In this document: positions 42,004 to 51,778 of the stretch, piece by piece
Numbering within the stretch: the stretch's first letter is position 1
Layout: every line of letters begins with the position of its first letter
Source: Chryseobacterium elymi
GTDB lineage: Bacteria; Bacteroidota; Bacteroidia; Flavobacteriales; Weeksellaceae
Length of the DNA: 64,000 bases
Assembly (NCBI RefSeq): GCF_003385495.1
Contig: NZ_QNUH01000015.1
Span: 20,857-84,856 of the forward strand
Direction: 5' to 3'
The notes under the pieces: generated by a model
Databases searched by the model: none
What the model saw: the letters and a program-made list of their open reading frames with translations, nothing else
What the model was told of the DNA's origin: nothing
Translations under genes and position numbers: made by a program

Positions 42004-43329
42004 ATGAAAATAGTTGTTTTAGGAGGTGGAGAGAGCGGATGCGGAGCTGCTTATTTAGCGAAAAAACAAGGTCTGGAAGTTTTTCTTTCAGACAAAGGAG
42101 CTATTAAGGATAACTACAAGCAGTTTTTAGCCGAAAATGAAATTGAATTTGAAGAAGGAAACCACAACGAAGAAAGGATTTTAAATGCCGACTGGATTGT
42201 AAAAAGCCCGGGAATTCCCAAAAGGGCAGATATCGTTCACAAAATTCATGAAAAAGGAATAAGACTTTCCTCTGAAATTGAATTTGCTTCAGAATTTACT
42301 GATGCCCAAATCATTGCCATTACAGGAAGCAACGGAAAAACAACAACAACTTCCCTGATCTATTACATCCTGAAAAATGACGGACTGAACGTAGGTCTGG
42401 GAGGAAACATAGGATACAGCTTTGCAAAGCAGGTTGCCGATGAAAATCATGAATATTATGTTCTGGAAGTAAGCTCTTTCCAACTGGATGATATTCAGAA
42501 CTTCAGACCTTATATTTCCCTGCTGCTGAACCTGTCTCAGGACCACCTGGATCAGTACAACTACAATTATGAAGAATATGCTTTAGCTAAATTCAGAATT
42601 GCGGAAAACCAGGAAAATGACAATTTTTTCATCTACAACAAAGATGACGAAATGAGTAAAAATATCCTTGAAAAGCTGGAAATAAAGGCGAAAATGATCC
42701 CTTTCTCCACAAAAGAAAAATTGGTTGAAGGTGGTTTTATTAATGAGGATGAAATCGTGGTAAAAATGAAGGACGAATTCTCAATGAAAATTGACAAGCT
42801 TTCCCTTCTTGGAAACCACAATGTGGCCAATAGCTTAGCCGCGTCTATTGCCGGTAAAATATTGGAAATCAACAATGAAAGTATTAGAAATTCATTAATG
42901 ACCTTCCAGGCAGTAGAGCACAGACTTGAATTCGTAACAGAAACCAATGGTGTAAAATATATCAACGACAGTAAGGCAACAAATGTAAACGCTACCTACT
43001 ATGCTTTAGAAAGCATGAAGACTCCAACCGTTTGGATCGTAGGAGGTTTAGATAAAGGAAACGATTACTCGGAAATTGAGGATCTCGTTAAAAGAAAAGT
43101 AAAAGCAATTGTCTGCTTGGGAATAGACAATACGAAGATCATAAACTTCTTTAAAGACAAAAAAGAATTTATCTATGATACTTCAAGCATGGAAGAAGCC
43201 GTGAAAATATCAAAATCACTGGCAAAAAGCGGAGATACCGTTCTGCTTTCCCCATGCTGCGCAAGTTTTGACCTGTTCAAAAGCTATGAAGACAGAGGAA
43301 AACAGTTTAAAGAACAAGTATTAAAGTAA
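42004..43329 (+). CDS. murD: UDP-N-acetylmuramoyl-L-alanine-D-glutamate ligase
   Basis: 441 residues. N-terminal UDP-binding Rossmann-like part (VVLGGGESGCGAAYLAKKQG), ATP loop ITGSNGKTTT (about 105-114), SSFQLDDIQNFRP, EHRLEFVTETNGVKYINDSK and the C-terminal LLSPCCASFDLFKSYEDRG. It adds D-glutamate to UDP-MurNAc-L-Ala in the cytosol. The 75-base spacer from mraY and the 95-base spacer to ftsW hold repeat-like TACATTTTAC words. Confidence 0.97.
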   Translation: MKIVVLGGGESGCGAAYLAKKQGLEVFLSDKGAIKDNYKQFLAENEIEFEEGNHNEERILNADWIVKSPGIPKRADIVHKIHEKGIRLSSEIEFASEFTDAQIIAITGSNGKTTTTSLIYYILKNDGLNVGLGGNIGYSFAKQVADENHEYYVLEVSSFQLDDIQNFRPYISLLLNLSQDHLDQYNYNYEEYALAKFRIAENQENDNFFIYNKDDEMSKNILEKLEIKAKMIPFSTKEKLVEGGFINEDEIVVKMKDEFSMKIDKLSLLGNHNVANSLAASIAGKILEINNESIRNSLMTFQAVEHRLEFVTETNGVKYINDSKATNVNATYYALESMKTPTVWIVGGLDKGNDYSEIEDLVKRKVKAIVCLGIDNTKIINFFKDKKEFIYDTSSMEEAVKISKSLAKSGDTVLLSPCCASFDLFKSYEDRGKQFKEQVLK

Positions 43330-43424
43330 AATGTAAAAAGTAGTAATGTATTTATGTATTAATGATCAAGGCTTACTGTAAAATCATGAATACATTTTAC
43401 ATCAATACATGAATACAAAAAAAT
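43330..43424. repeat. Intergenic repeat between murD and ftsW
   Basis: AATGTATTTATGTATTAATGAT pairs imperfectly with the right arm at 43383-43404. The 16-base word CATGAATACATTTTAC (43385-43400) recurs exactly at 45829-45844 between murG and murC, so these are copies of one family. Confidence 0.65.
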
Positions 43425-44663
43425 ATGGACGAACAGAACACAGAAAACAGAATAGAACTGCTAAAGGGCGATAAAGTACTTTGGATGGTCATCCTTGTGA
43501 TCTCCATTTTCTCTATTTTCCCGGTATATTCTGCAAGTTCAAATCTGGAATATATCGTTAATAACGGGACCACTACAGGCCACGTTATCAAACATATGTT
43601 CTTTGTAGTTCTGGGTCTGGTGATCATGAGAGTCGTTGGAATGGTAAAATATGAGTACATCGGTAAGCTCAGCAGTATCCTGCTCGGCTTAATGATTGTG
43701 CTTCTCGTTGTCACCATGTTTACAGGACAAACCATTGATGGGGCCAGTGCTTCAAGATGGCTCAAAATTCCCGGTACACCGATCTCATTCCAGCCATCGT
43801 CATTTGCCTTTTTAATGCTCGTCATTTATCTCTGCAGGTATCTGACCAAGAAAATAACCAGAGAAAGACTTCCGATTGAGAACATTATGTACATATTCGG
43901 ACCTATCCTGCTGGTATTTGTTTTAGTGGCAAAAGACAACGGTTCCACGGCATTGATGATCCTGCTGGTTTCTGTTATTGTTCTGATTATAGGACAGCTT
44001 CACTGGAAATACATTGCAGGCTTCATATCTTCCTCATTTGTAGCCATTGTTCTCTTCCTGATTATTGCATTAAATACCAACCTCATCGGCGGTAACCGTG
44101 TGCATACCTGGATGAGCCGTATCGAAACATTTACCTCCAGCAAAGCAAAAACAGCTGATGTAGATGACGAAAGCGTGAAAGCCAAAAACTACCAGGTAAT
44201 GCAGGCCAAAGCCGCTATTGTTCATGGTGGAATTACCGGAATGGGGCCTGGAAAAAGTGCATTGAAGCAAATGCTTCCACAGTCCGCCTCCGACTTTATT
44301 TTTGCCGTGATTGTAGAAGAATATGGGCTTATTGGTGCCGCTTTCCTGATCTGTCTCTATCTTATTATGATGATCAGAATTGTGATGATTGCCAGTAAAA
44401 TGCCCGCCTTTTTCGGGTCGCTGCTCGTGCTCAGTCTCGGGGTGATGATCTTCATTCAGCTTTCTGTCAATATTGCTGTAGCAGTCAATCTGATCCCGGT
44501 AACAGGACAGCCGCTGCCATTGATAAGTTATGGAGGAACCTCCATGCTGGTCACCTATCTCCAGCTTGGAATTATTTTAAATATAAGCTCAAGAATCCAG
44601 ATATACGATGAAGAAGGAATGGGCAAAAAACAAAGTGTAGCAGAAATTAATGATATCGCTTAA
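43425..44663 (+). CDS. ftsW: Septal peptidoglycan glycosyltransferase FtsW
   Basis: 412 residues of the SEDS family with about ten membrane segments. Seen: DGASASRWLKIPGTPISFQPS, KDNGSTALMIL with the conserved Asp, GLHWxY-like GQLHWKYIAG, and the C-terminal block VIVEEYGLIGAAFLI followed by PVTGQPLPLISYGGTSML. FtsW polymerises lipid II at the septum together with FtsI. Its place between murD and murG is standard. Confidence 0.96.
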   Translation: MDEQNTENRIELLKGDKVLWMVILVISIFSIFPVYSASSNLEYIVNNGTTTGHVIKHMFFVVLGLVIMRVVGMVKYEYIGKLSSILLGLMIVLLVVTMFTGQTIDGASASRWLKIPGTPISFQPSSFAFLMLVIYLCRYLTKKITRERLPIENIMYIFGPILLVFVLVAKDNGSTALMILLVSVIVLIIGQLHWKYIAGFISSSFVAIVLFLIIALNTNLIGGNRVHTWMSRIETFTSSKAKTADVDDESVKAKNYQVMQAKAAIVHGGITGMGPGKSALKQMLPQSASDFIFAVIVEEYGLIGAAFLICLYLIMMIRIVMIASKMPAFFGSLLVLSLGVMIFIQLSVNIAVAVNLIPVTGQPLPLISYGGTSMLVTYLQLGIILNISSRIQIYDEEGMGKKQSVAEINDIA

Positions 44664-44696
44664 CTCAAAACAAACGGTATCAATAAGACAATAAAA

Positions 44697-45806
44697 ATGA
44701 ACAAAAAACTAAAAGTAATATTATCCGGAGGCGGAACAGGAGGACACATCTTCCCGGCTATCGCTATTGCAGATGAAATCAGAAGAAGATTTCCTGATAC
44801 CGAATTTTTGTTCATAGGGGCCAACGGAAAAATGGAAATGGAAAAAGTTCCGCAGGCAGGCTATAAAATAGAAGGAATTGATATCGCCGGAATCAACAGG
44901 GGGAATATATTATCGAATTTAGGGCTGCCTTTCAAAATTTTGAAAAGCTTATCTAAATCAAAAAGGATTATTAAAGGTTTTGCTCCTGATTTTGCGGTAG
45001 GAACAGGGGGTTTTGCAAGCGGGCCGGCTTTATATGAAGCCAGTAAACTGGGAATTCCAATTTTCATCCAGGAGCAGAATGCCCATGCCGGTGTAACGAA
45101 TAAAATATTAAGCAAGAAAGCCAAAGCAGTTTTCACAGCTTATCCGAAAGTGGAAGGCTTCCCTGCTGAAAAAATAAAATTCCTGGGGAATCCTATTCGT
45201 GAGAATATTATTTCAGGAATGCAGGAAACCGCCCAGGCAAAAGAAAAAATGGGACTGAGCAAAGATAAGCTTACGATACTTTCAGTAGGTGGTTCTTTAG
45301 GCTCCAGAACATTAAACAATGCATGGAAATCTCACTTAAATGAAGTAATCGAAAAAGATTATCAGCTGATCTGGCAGACAGGAAAGCTTGATTATAAAGA
45401 TATTGTAGAAGAAACAAAAAATAGTGACAGCAGAAACATTCAGATCCTGGAATTCATCAAAGATATGGAACTGGCCTATTCTGCAGCAGATATTATTGTT
45501 TCGAGAGCCGGAGCTATCGCTATTTCAGAGCTGGGAGTAGCAAAAAAACCGGTTCTTCTGGTACCATTCCCGTTTGCTGCGGAAGATCACCAGACCAAAA
45601 ACGCCATGAATCTGGTCGAAAAAAATGCAGCCAGAATGGTAAAAGACTCTGAAGTGCAGGACAAATTCTGGAATACACTGGAAGAGATTTGCAGCAGTGA
45701 GAAGGTAAGAAGTGAAATGTCTCAGAACATGGAATATTTTGCCAAACCCAATGCAGCAAAAGAGATTGTGGATGAGATATTTAAAACTGTAAAAAGTACA
45801 ATGTAA
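44697..45806 (+). CDS. murG: UDP-GlcNAc:lipid I N-acetylglucosaminyltransferase
   Basis: 369 residues of the GT-B family. Glycine-rich loop SGGGTGGHIFPAIAIADE (10-27), FIGANGKMEMEKVPQAGY, GTGGFASGP, QEQNAHAGVTN, then the C-terminal VGGSLGSRTLNN and VSRAGAIAISELG with PFPFAAEDHQTKNA. It makes lipid II on the cytoplasmic face of the membrane. The last residues STM and the stop come from the intergenic repeat word AGTACAATGTAA, also found at the end of murC. Confidence 0.97.
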   Translation: MNKKLKVILSGGGTGGHIFPAIAIADEIRRRFPDTEFLFIGANGKMEMEKVPQAGYKIEGIDIAGINRGNILSNLGLPFKILKSLSKSKRIIKGFAPDFAVGTGGFASGPALYEASKLGIPIFIQEQNAHAGVTNKILSKKAKAVFTAYPKVEGFPAEKIKFLGNPIRENIISGMQETAQAKEKMGLSKDKLTILSVGGSLGSRTLNNAWKSHLNEVIEKDYQLIWQTGKLDYKDIVEETKNSDSRNIQILEFIKDMELAYSAADIIVSRAGAIAISELGVAKKPVLLVPFPFAAEDHQTKNAMNLVEKNAARMVKDSEVQDKFWNTLEEICSSEKVRSEMSQNMEYFAKPNAAKEIVDEIFKTVKSTM

Positions 45807-45867
45807 AATGTATTAACGACGAAACATACATGAATACATTTTACAAAATACATTAATACAAAAAGGA
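45795..45867. repeat. Intergenic repeat between murG and murC
   Basis: TGTAAAATGTATT (45802-45814) pairs perfectly with AATACATTTTACA (45833-45845). The element begins inside the last codons of murG (AGTACAATGTAA). Confidence 0.75.
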
Positions 45868-47241
45868 ATGAACAATTTAAAAACATATCAAAATTATTAC
45901 TTCGTAGGAATCGGAGGTATCGGGATGAGTGCTTTGGCGCGCTATTTCCATGCTTCGGGCAAGAAAGTTTTGGGCTACGATAAAACCAACACCAAACTCA
46001 CTCAGCAATTGATGAGTGAAGGAATTGATATTGTTTTTGAAGATGTCATAGATAATAAAATCACTTCTTTACAGGCAGAAAATACATTGGTCATTTATAC
46101 TCCGGCAATAAAAAAGCTTGGGATTTTAGATTATTTGAATGAAAATCAGTTTGAAGTTTTAAAAAGAGCCAAAGTTTTAGGCCTGATTACAGAAAATACA
46201 GACTGCATTGCAGTCGCCGGAACACACGGAAAAACAACTACTTCTACATTGGTTTCTCACCTGTGTAAAGAAGCCGACCTTCCATTTTCATGTTTTTTAG
46301 GTGGTATTTCTGAGAATTTTAAATCAAACTTCTTATATAACGGAACAGAATACTCCGTAGTAGAAGCAGATGAATATGACAGAAGCTTCCTGAACCTTTC
46401 TCCTGACTGGGCAGTAGTAACTTCTACCGATGCAGACCATCTGGATATTTACGGTGATAAAAATATGATTGAAGAAGGTTTCAAGCAGTTTGCAGCCCTT
46501 GTTCCGAATGGCAGACAGCTTTTTGTAAGAAAAGGACTGGATGTTGGCAGAGATCATAAAACCTATGCTGTCAATGAAGAGGCAGATTATTATTCAGACA
46601 ATCTGCGAATGGAACATGACAAAATTTATTTTGATTTCCATACCCCTTCTGAAACCATCAAAGATTTCGTGTGGGAGATCCCGGGAATCCATAATGTGGA
46701 AAATGCTACAGCAGCATTAGCTATCCTTCACAATTTAGGCGTAGATTTTGAAACACTGAAAAAAGCTATTGCTAATTTTAAAGGAATTAAAAGAAGATAC
46801 ACCAAGCATATTTATTCTAACGGTAAAATTTACATCGATGATTATGCCCATCACCCAACGGAAATCAATGCCGTAATGGGGTCAATCCGAACCTTTTACC
46901 CGGATAAAAAGCTGTTGGTGGTCTTTCAGCCGCATCTTTTCAGCAGAACAAGAGATTTTGCGGACGGATTTGCAGAAAGTTTAAGCAAAGCGGATGAACT
47001 GATCCTTCTTGATATCTACCCTGCAAGAGAGCTTCAGGAAAATTTCGAAGGAATAACCTCTGATTGGCTGTTGGAAAAAGTAAATTCAGATAAAAAAGAG
47101 AAATCGGACTTGTCCGGTGCTTTTGAAAAAATAAAAGAAAAAGAATTTGACATCCTTCTCACCGTAGGCGCAGGAAATATTGACACCCTGTATGATCCTA
47201 TTGCAGAATGGATAAATTCTTCTGTACAAAGTACAATGTAA
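45868..47241 (+). CDS. murC: UDP-N-acetylmuramate-L-alanine ligase
   Basis: 457 residues. N-terminal YFVGIGGIGMSALARYFHASG, ATP loop VAGTHGKTTT (about 116-125), EADEYDRSFLNLSPDWAVVT, HNVENATAALAI and the C-terminal DDYAHHPTEINAV plus QPHLFSRTRDF. It catalyses the first amino-acid addition to UDP-MurNAc in the cytosol. The C-terminus SSVQSTM and the stop codon are encoded by the left arm of the following inverted repeat, and the same STM end is seen in murG. Confidence 0.97.
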   Translation: MNNLKTYQNYYFVGIGGIGMSALARYFHASGKKVLGYDKTNTKLTQQLMSEGIDIVFEDVIDNKITSLQAENTLVIYTPAIKKLGILDYLNENQFEVLKRAKVLGLITENTDCIAVAGTHGKTTTSTLVSHLCKEADLPFSCFLGGISENFKSNFLYNGTEYSVVEADEYDRSFLNLSPDWAVVTSTDADHLDIYGDKNMIEEGFKQFAALVPNGRQLFVRKGLDVGRDHKTYAVNEEADYYSDNLRMEHDKIYFDFHTPSETIKDFVWEIPGIHNVENATAALAILHNLGVDFETLKKAIANFKGIKRRYTKHIYSNGKIYIDDYAHHPTEINAVMGSIRTFYPDKKLLVVFQPHLFSRTRDFADGFAESLSKADELILLDIYPARELQENFEGITSDWLLEKVNSDKKEKSDLSGAFEKIKEKEFDILLTVGAGNIDTLYDPIAEWINSSVQSTM

Positions 47242-47310
47242 AAAGTACAGAGATCATTAATAAAGTAACTAATTAGAATACAATAGTACACTGTACTTTT
47301 TACATTGTAC
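47231..47310. repeat. Perfect 20-bp inverted repeat at the murC end
   Basis: GTACAATGTAAAAAGTACAG (47231-47250) is the exact reverse complement of 47291-47310, with a 40-base loop. The left arm contains the murC stop codon and the right arm ends seven bases before ftsQ. Confidence 0.85.
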
Positions 47311-47317
47311 AAAATAT

Positions 47318-48271
47318 ATGAAAAATAAATACAGAATATTAAAAATTGCTGTCACAGTGATCATCCTCGGATTACTGCTGAGTTTCTCATTGAAGAGATT
47401 CAGCGGCCAGAAGATCACGGACAATAAGATTTCTGTAAAAATGAATGAAAAAGCACCCGTATACTTCATTGATGAAAAAGATATCCGGGAAATTGTAAAA
47501 AAAGAAAATCCTTCCGGGAAAGTAGGAGATCTGAATATTCCCACACTTGAAAAGAAGATCAATTCACTTCCGGCCGTAGACAGTGCCAATGTCTATTTAA
47601 ACCTGAACGGAAAACTGTACCTTGATATCAAACAGAGAGTTCCTGTTTTCAGACTGAATAAAGATGGAAGAGACTTCTATGTAGATGAAAAAGGTACCGA
47701 ATTTCCTATTTCCAAAACCTATTCGCATCCCTGCATGCTGGTAACAGGGAATGTAAAGCCGGATGAATATCAAAAACTGGCCGAACTGGTTGAAAAAATT
47801 GATAAAGACGATTTCAGTAAAAAATTCTTTATCGGAATTTCAAAAGACAAAGACGATTATAATCTTCTGACCAGCGACGGAAATTATAAAGTGGAAATAG
47901 GAGATCTTGATAATATTGAATTTAAAGTAAAAGGTCTGAAGACCTTTGTAGAGAAATATCTTGTATTCCAGGATCCTCAAAAATACAGCATGGTTTCTGT
48001 AAAATACCAGAACCAGATTGTAACCACTTTAAATCCTTATTTCAAAGAAAACGATAGTATTCTGAAAGCAGGGAATAAGGAACTGGCGAAAGTCCCGGCT
48101 CTGCCAGCAGTTAAAAAGCCTGATGTTCTGCCTAAACCTACAACAAAAACACCTTCAACAAAGCCGAAGGAAAAAATAAAACCAAAAACGACAACCAAGC
48201 CAAAGGAAACCAAAAAAACAGAGAAGAAGCCGGAGGCCAAAAAACCTAAGGCAAAAGTAAAAATAGAATAA
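47318..48271 (+). CDS. ftsQ: FtsQ-like cell division protein with long basic tail
   Basis: 317 residues. Cytoplasmic N-terminus, one membrane helix (about 7-24, ILKIAVTVIILGLLLSFSL), a POTRA-like segment (DEKDIREIVKKENPSG, IPTLEKKINSLPAVDSANVY) and the FtsQ core (VPVFRLNKDGRDFYVDEKGT). The last 60 residues are a disordered Lys/Pro/Thr tail (TPSTKPKEKIKPKTTTKPKE) not found in E. coli FtsQ; a periplasmic basic tail might touch peptidoglycan or membrane. The position between murC and ftsA fixes the identity, since sequence conservation is weak. Confidence 0.88.
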   Translation: MKNKYRILKIAVTVIILGLLLSFSLKRFSGQKITDNKISVKMNEKAPVYFIDEKDIREIVKKENPSGKVGDLNIPTLEKKINSLPAVDSANVYLNLNGKLYLDIKQRVPVFRLNKDGRDFYVDEKGTEFPISKTYSHPCMLVTGNVKPDEYQKLAELVEKIDKDDFSKKFFIGISKDKDDYNLLTSDGNYKVEIGDLDNIEFKVKGLKTFVEKYLVFQDPQKYSMVSVKYQNQIVTTLNPYFKENDSILKAGNKELAKVPALPAVKKPDVLPKPTTKTPSTKPKEKIKPKTTTKPKETKKTEKKPEAKKPKAKVKIE

Positions 48272-48361
48272 AAAAGTCCAGATGGACAATTTAGCATAAA
48301 ATTGGAATAAAATCCAGTTGACAAACAAGGAAAAAGTAGAAAAAAATCAAATCGACATAAA

Positions 48362-49744
48362 ATGGAAAATCAAGAGTATTCAGTAGGTCTGGACATTGGG
48401 ACAACGAAGATTGTCGCGATTGTCGGAAGGAGGAATGCACACGGGAAGATAGAAGTTCTCGGGGTTGGAAAGGCCAAAAGTCTTGGAGTTCATAAAGGTA
48501 TTGTGAATAATATATCACAAACCATTAATTCAATCAAGGCCGCCGTTTCTGAAGCACAATCCAGCGCAGGAGTTCCTATCCGTAAAGTGACGGTAGGTAT
48601 TGCAGGAAAACACATACGTTCTCTGCAGCATTCCGACTATATTATGCGTGAGCATCCGGATAAATTTATTACAGACGATGACATCGAAGCACTGAAAGAT
48701 CAGGTAAAAAAGCTTGTCATGCTTCCCGGAGAAGAAATTATCCACGTTCTTCCACAGGAATATAAAGTGGATTCCGAAGGTGAAATTCAGGAGCCGGTAG
48801 GAATGCACGGAAAACGTTTAGAAGCTAATTTCCACGTGGTAGTAGGACAAATGGGCAGCATCAGAAACATCGCAAGATGTGTAAGAGAAGCTGGTCTGGA
48901 AATGGAGGCCCTTACCCTGGAACCTTTAGCCTCTTCCGAAGCCGTATTAACGAAAGAAGAAAAAGAAGCCGGTGTTGCCATTGTTGACATCGGAGGTGGT
49001 ACCACAGATATTGCGATCTTTAAAGACAACATCATCCGTCATACCTGCGTAATTCCTTACGGAGGCGGAATTATCACAGAAGACATCAAAGAAGGCTGCT
49101 CTATTATAGAAAAACATGCAGAACAGTTGAAAGTAAAATTCGGTTCTGCAGTTCCTGAATTAGAAAAAGACAGTACATTTGTTACTATTCCAGGCCTTCA
49201 CGGAAGACCAGATAAGGAAATCTCCCTTAAAACTTTGGCTCAGATCATCAATGCCAGAGTAGAAGAGATCCTGGAAATGGTCAATACAGAATTAAAAGCT
49301 TACGGGGCATTTGAACAAAAGAAAAAGCTGATTGCTGGGATTGTCCTTACAGGAGGCGGATCCAACTTAAAACACCTTCGTCAGCTTGCCAATTATACAA
49401 CAGGTTTTGACAGCAGAATCGGTTTTGCGAACGAATATATTGCCAACGATAAAAACCAGTACCTGAAAGGCCCGGAATTTGCTACATCAATCGGCTTGCT
49501 GATGGAAAGTTTAAAGATCCGCGACAAAAAACAGGGATCAGAAACACAAGAACTTGTTGAAGAGGAATTAGCTAAAGCTGAAACTGCTCCGGCACAGACA
49601 GAAACAGTTCAGCAGGCTCAGCCGGCAGCAATAGTTCAGGATCAATCCGTTGTTAGTGAGCAGCAGGAAAACAGAAGAGCTAAACTGACTTTCGGGCAGT
49701 CGCTTATGGAAAAAGTTAAAAAATTCTTTGAAGAAGTAGAGTAA
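48362..49744 (+). CDS. ftsA: Cell division protein FtsA
   Basis: 460 residues of the actin-like ATPase family. Phosphate 1 GLDIGTTKIVAIVG (9-22), the 1C-type domain after it, phosphate 2 VDIGGGTTDIAIF (about 204-216) and the adenosine motif IVLTGGGSNLKHL. The C-terminus LTFGQSLMEKVKKFFEEVE is an amphipathic membrane-targeting helix, preceded by a Gln/Ala/Pro-rich linker. FtsA anchors FtsZ to the membrane and signals to the divisome. Confidence 0.97.
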   Translation: MENQEYSVGLDIGTTKIVAIVGRRNAHGKIEVLGVGKAKSLGVHKGIVNNISQTINSIKAAVSEAQSSAGVPIRKVTVGIAGKHIRSLQHSDYIMREHPDKFITDDDIEALKDQVKKLVMLPGEEIIHVLPQEYKVDSEGEIQEPVGMHGKRLEANFHVVVGQMGSIRNIARCVREAGLEMEALTLEPLASSEAVLTKEEKEAGVAIVDIGGGTTDIAIFKDNIIRHTCVIPYGGGIITEDIKEGCSIIEKHAEQLKVKFGSAVPELEKDSTFVTIPGLHGRPDKEISLKTLAQIINARVEEILEMVNTELKAYGAFEQKKKLIAGIVLTGGGSNLKHLRQLANYTTGFDSRIGFANEYIANDKNQYLKGPEFATSIGLLMESLKIRDKKQGSETQELVEEELAKAETAPAQTETVQQAQPAAIVQDQSVVSEQQENRRAKLTFGQSLMEKVKKFFEEVE

Positions 49745-49856
49745 AATATAAATGATAGAAGATTATTGATAATTGATAAATAAAATGCATATTGCCAACC
49801 CCGTTTATCACTCATCAGTTATCATTCGTCAATCATCAATTATAAAAAGCATAGTT
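49745..49856. repeat. Imperfect inverted repeat between ftsA and ftsZ
   Basis: A left arm around TTATTGATAATTGATAAA faces a right arm containing TTTATCACTCATCAGTTATC and CATCAATTAT. TGATAA-type words recur on both sides. Nothing coding is seen: an in-frame upstream start at 49773 lies in this repeat and is rejected for ftsZ. Confidence 0.55.
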
Positions 49857-51770
49857 ATGGAAAATATAGGTACACAAGGATTTTCATTTGATTTGCCAAA
49901 AGGAAATTCATCCATCATAAAAGTTATCGGTGTAGGAGGCGGTGGAAACAACGCCTTGAAGCACATGTACGAGAAAGGTATTTACGGAGTAGATTTCGTG
50001 GTCTGTAATACCGATGCCCAGACTTTAGACAATAACCCTGTTGCCAACAAAGTACAGCTGGGGACTACCATCACGGAAGGTCTTGGTGCCGGAGCAGATC
50101 CTGAGGTTGGGGAAAAATCTGCTATTGAAAGCATCGAAGAGATCAAAGCATCCATGGGGCAGAATACCAAAATGGTGTTCATCACAGCCGGAATGGGTGG
50201 TGGTACCGGGACAGGAGCAGCTCCGGTTATTGCCAAAGTAGCCAAAGATATGGGAATTCTTACGGTAGGTATCGTTACCGTTCCTTTCAGCTTTGAAGGC
50301 AAAAGAAGACTTGAACAGGCCGAAATAGGTCTTGAAAAACTAAGAAATAATGTTGACTCACTGATTGTAATCAATAATGATAAACTAAGACAGCAGTTCG
50401 GAAACCTTGGCTTCAAGCAGGGGTTCTCAAAAGCCGATGAAGTTTTAACCAATGCCGCGAAAGGAATGGCAGAAGTTATTACCGGTTACTTTGATGTAAA
50501 CATTGACTTTAGAGATGCCAAATCTGTCCTTCAGAACTCCGGCACGGCATTGATGTCTACCGGAATTGCTTCAGGAGAAAACAAAGCAGAAGAAGCCGTT
50601 AAAAAAGCACTGGACTCTCCGTTATTGAATGACAACAAAATAACAGGAGCTAAAAACGTTCTTCTATTGATCAGAAGTGGTGCGGAAGAAGTAACCATGG
50701 ATGAGATCGGGGTCATTATGGACCACATCCAGAAAGAAGCCGGAAATACTGCAGATATTATCTTCGGGGTCGGTGCTGATGAGGAATTAGGAGATTCTGT
50801 AAGCGTTCTTGTCATCGCTACAGGTTTTTCAAATGACAGCAAGAGATTCGCCGGACCTACAGAAAAAATAAGAATCAGTCTCAACGACAGTTTAGAGACT
50901 CCTAAAGCTTCTCCTTTTAAGACAAGGGAAGAAAGAGATGCTACTTCTGAAACAACTCGTGATTTCGGAGGAAAACACACGTTCAGACTGGATGACGAAG
51001 ACAATGATGCTCCACAGTTCGGTATGACTTCTTCTGAAAAAAAAATGAGTATTAAAGAAGAAGAAATTAAAACCGAAATAAAATTCTTTGATAAAGAGGA
51101 AGATACACAGAATAGCTGGAGAAATGAGCAAGAAGCGGAAGAAGAGTCTTACAGCCTGTTCTCTCATGATGACGAAGAGGGAGAAGATCCTAATGATCTG
51201 GAAATCGAATCTTTTAAATTTGATTTTGATGCCAGAAAAGATGAAACTCCATCTACTCCGGCAACACGTGCTTTCTCTGATGAAAAGCCAATTGAATTTA
51301 GTTTCTTTGTCAATAATCAGCCTTCATCTAATGAGCCTAAAACAGACTTCGGACAGCCAAAAGCAGAGTTTACAGCTCCTGCCAGTGCAGTAACAGAAAT
51401 TCCGGTTCAGGCAGCTGAAGCTATCTTCCAGACAAGACAGGAAGAACCGAAAGCTGAAACAAAACCAGCTTTTGAGGAAAAAACAGAAATTGAAACTCCA
51501 AAATCCTCCGAATCAGAATTCACCTTTGTGAATAAAGCAGTGGATCAGGAAAGAATTTCGGAGAGAAGAAATAAATTAAAAGAATTCAATTCACGCTATC
51601 AAAGCTTTGACAGTACAAGTGAATTCGAATCTGTTCCTGCTTTCAAGAGAAAAAATATTGCTATTGACGGAACCAATGCATCAGACCAGAATATCAACAC
51701 ATATCTGTCTGACAACAATGGGTCTATGCAGGTGAAAGAAAACAGATTTTTAAATAAAGATGTTGATTAA
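49857..51770 (+). CDS. ftsZ: Cell division protein FtsZ, long C-terminal region
   Basis: 637 residues from the ATG at 49857 (MENIGTQGFSFDLPKG). GTPase domain: VGVGGGGNNALKHM, the tubulin signature GGGTGTGAAP (about 113-122), TVPFSFEGKRR and NNDKLRQQ, and the T7-type loop with NVDI-like VNIDFRDAKSVL. About 300 further residues form an acidic, disordered linker ending NRFLNKDVD, long as usual in Bacteroidota and quite unlike the short E. coli tail. It polymerises into the division ring with FtsA. Confidence 0.97.
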   Translation: MENIGTQGFSFDLPKGNSSIIKVIGVGGGGNNALKHMYEKGIYGVDFVVCNTDAQTLDNNPVANKVQLGTTITEGLGAGADPEVGEKSAIESIEEIKASMGQNTKMVFITAGMGGGTGTGAAPVIAKVAKDMGILTVGIVTVPFSFEGKRRLEQAEIGLEKLRNNVDSLIVINNDKLRQQFGNLGFKQGFSKADEVLTNAAKGMAEVITGYFDVNIDFRDAKSVLQNSGTALMSTGIASGENKAEEAVKKALDSPLLNDNKITGAKNVLLLIRSGAEEVTMDEIGVIMDHIQKEAGNTADIIFGVGADEELGDSVSVLVIATGFSNDSKRFAGPTEKIRISLNDSLETPKASPFKTREERDATSETTRDFGGKHTFRLDDEDNDAPQFGMTSSEKKMSIKEEEIKTEIKFFDKEEDTQNSWRNEQEAEEESYSLFSHDDEEGEDPNDLEIESFKFDFDARKDETPSTPATRAFSDEKPIEFSFFVNNQPSSNEPKTDFGQPKAEFTAPASAVTEIPVQAAEAIFQTRQEEPKAETKPAFEEKTEIETPKSSESEFTFVNKAVDQERISERRNKLKEFNSRYQSFDSTSEFESVPAFKRKNIAIDGTNASDQNINTYLSDNNGSMQVKENRFLNKDVD

Positions 51771-51778
51771 ATTAATAT

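Noticed and set aside
49773..49856. An N-terminal extension of FtsZ
   Set aside because: The extra residues are encoded by the intergenic repeat; FtsZ in this group starts at MENIGTQGF-like sequence.
49982..51167. Long minus-strand frames opposite ftsZ
   Set aside because: They are shadows of a strongly coding gene with biased third positions; no family pattern is visible.
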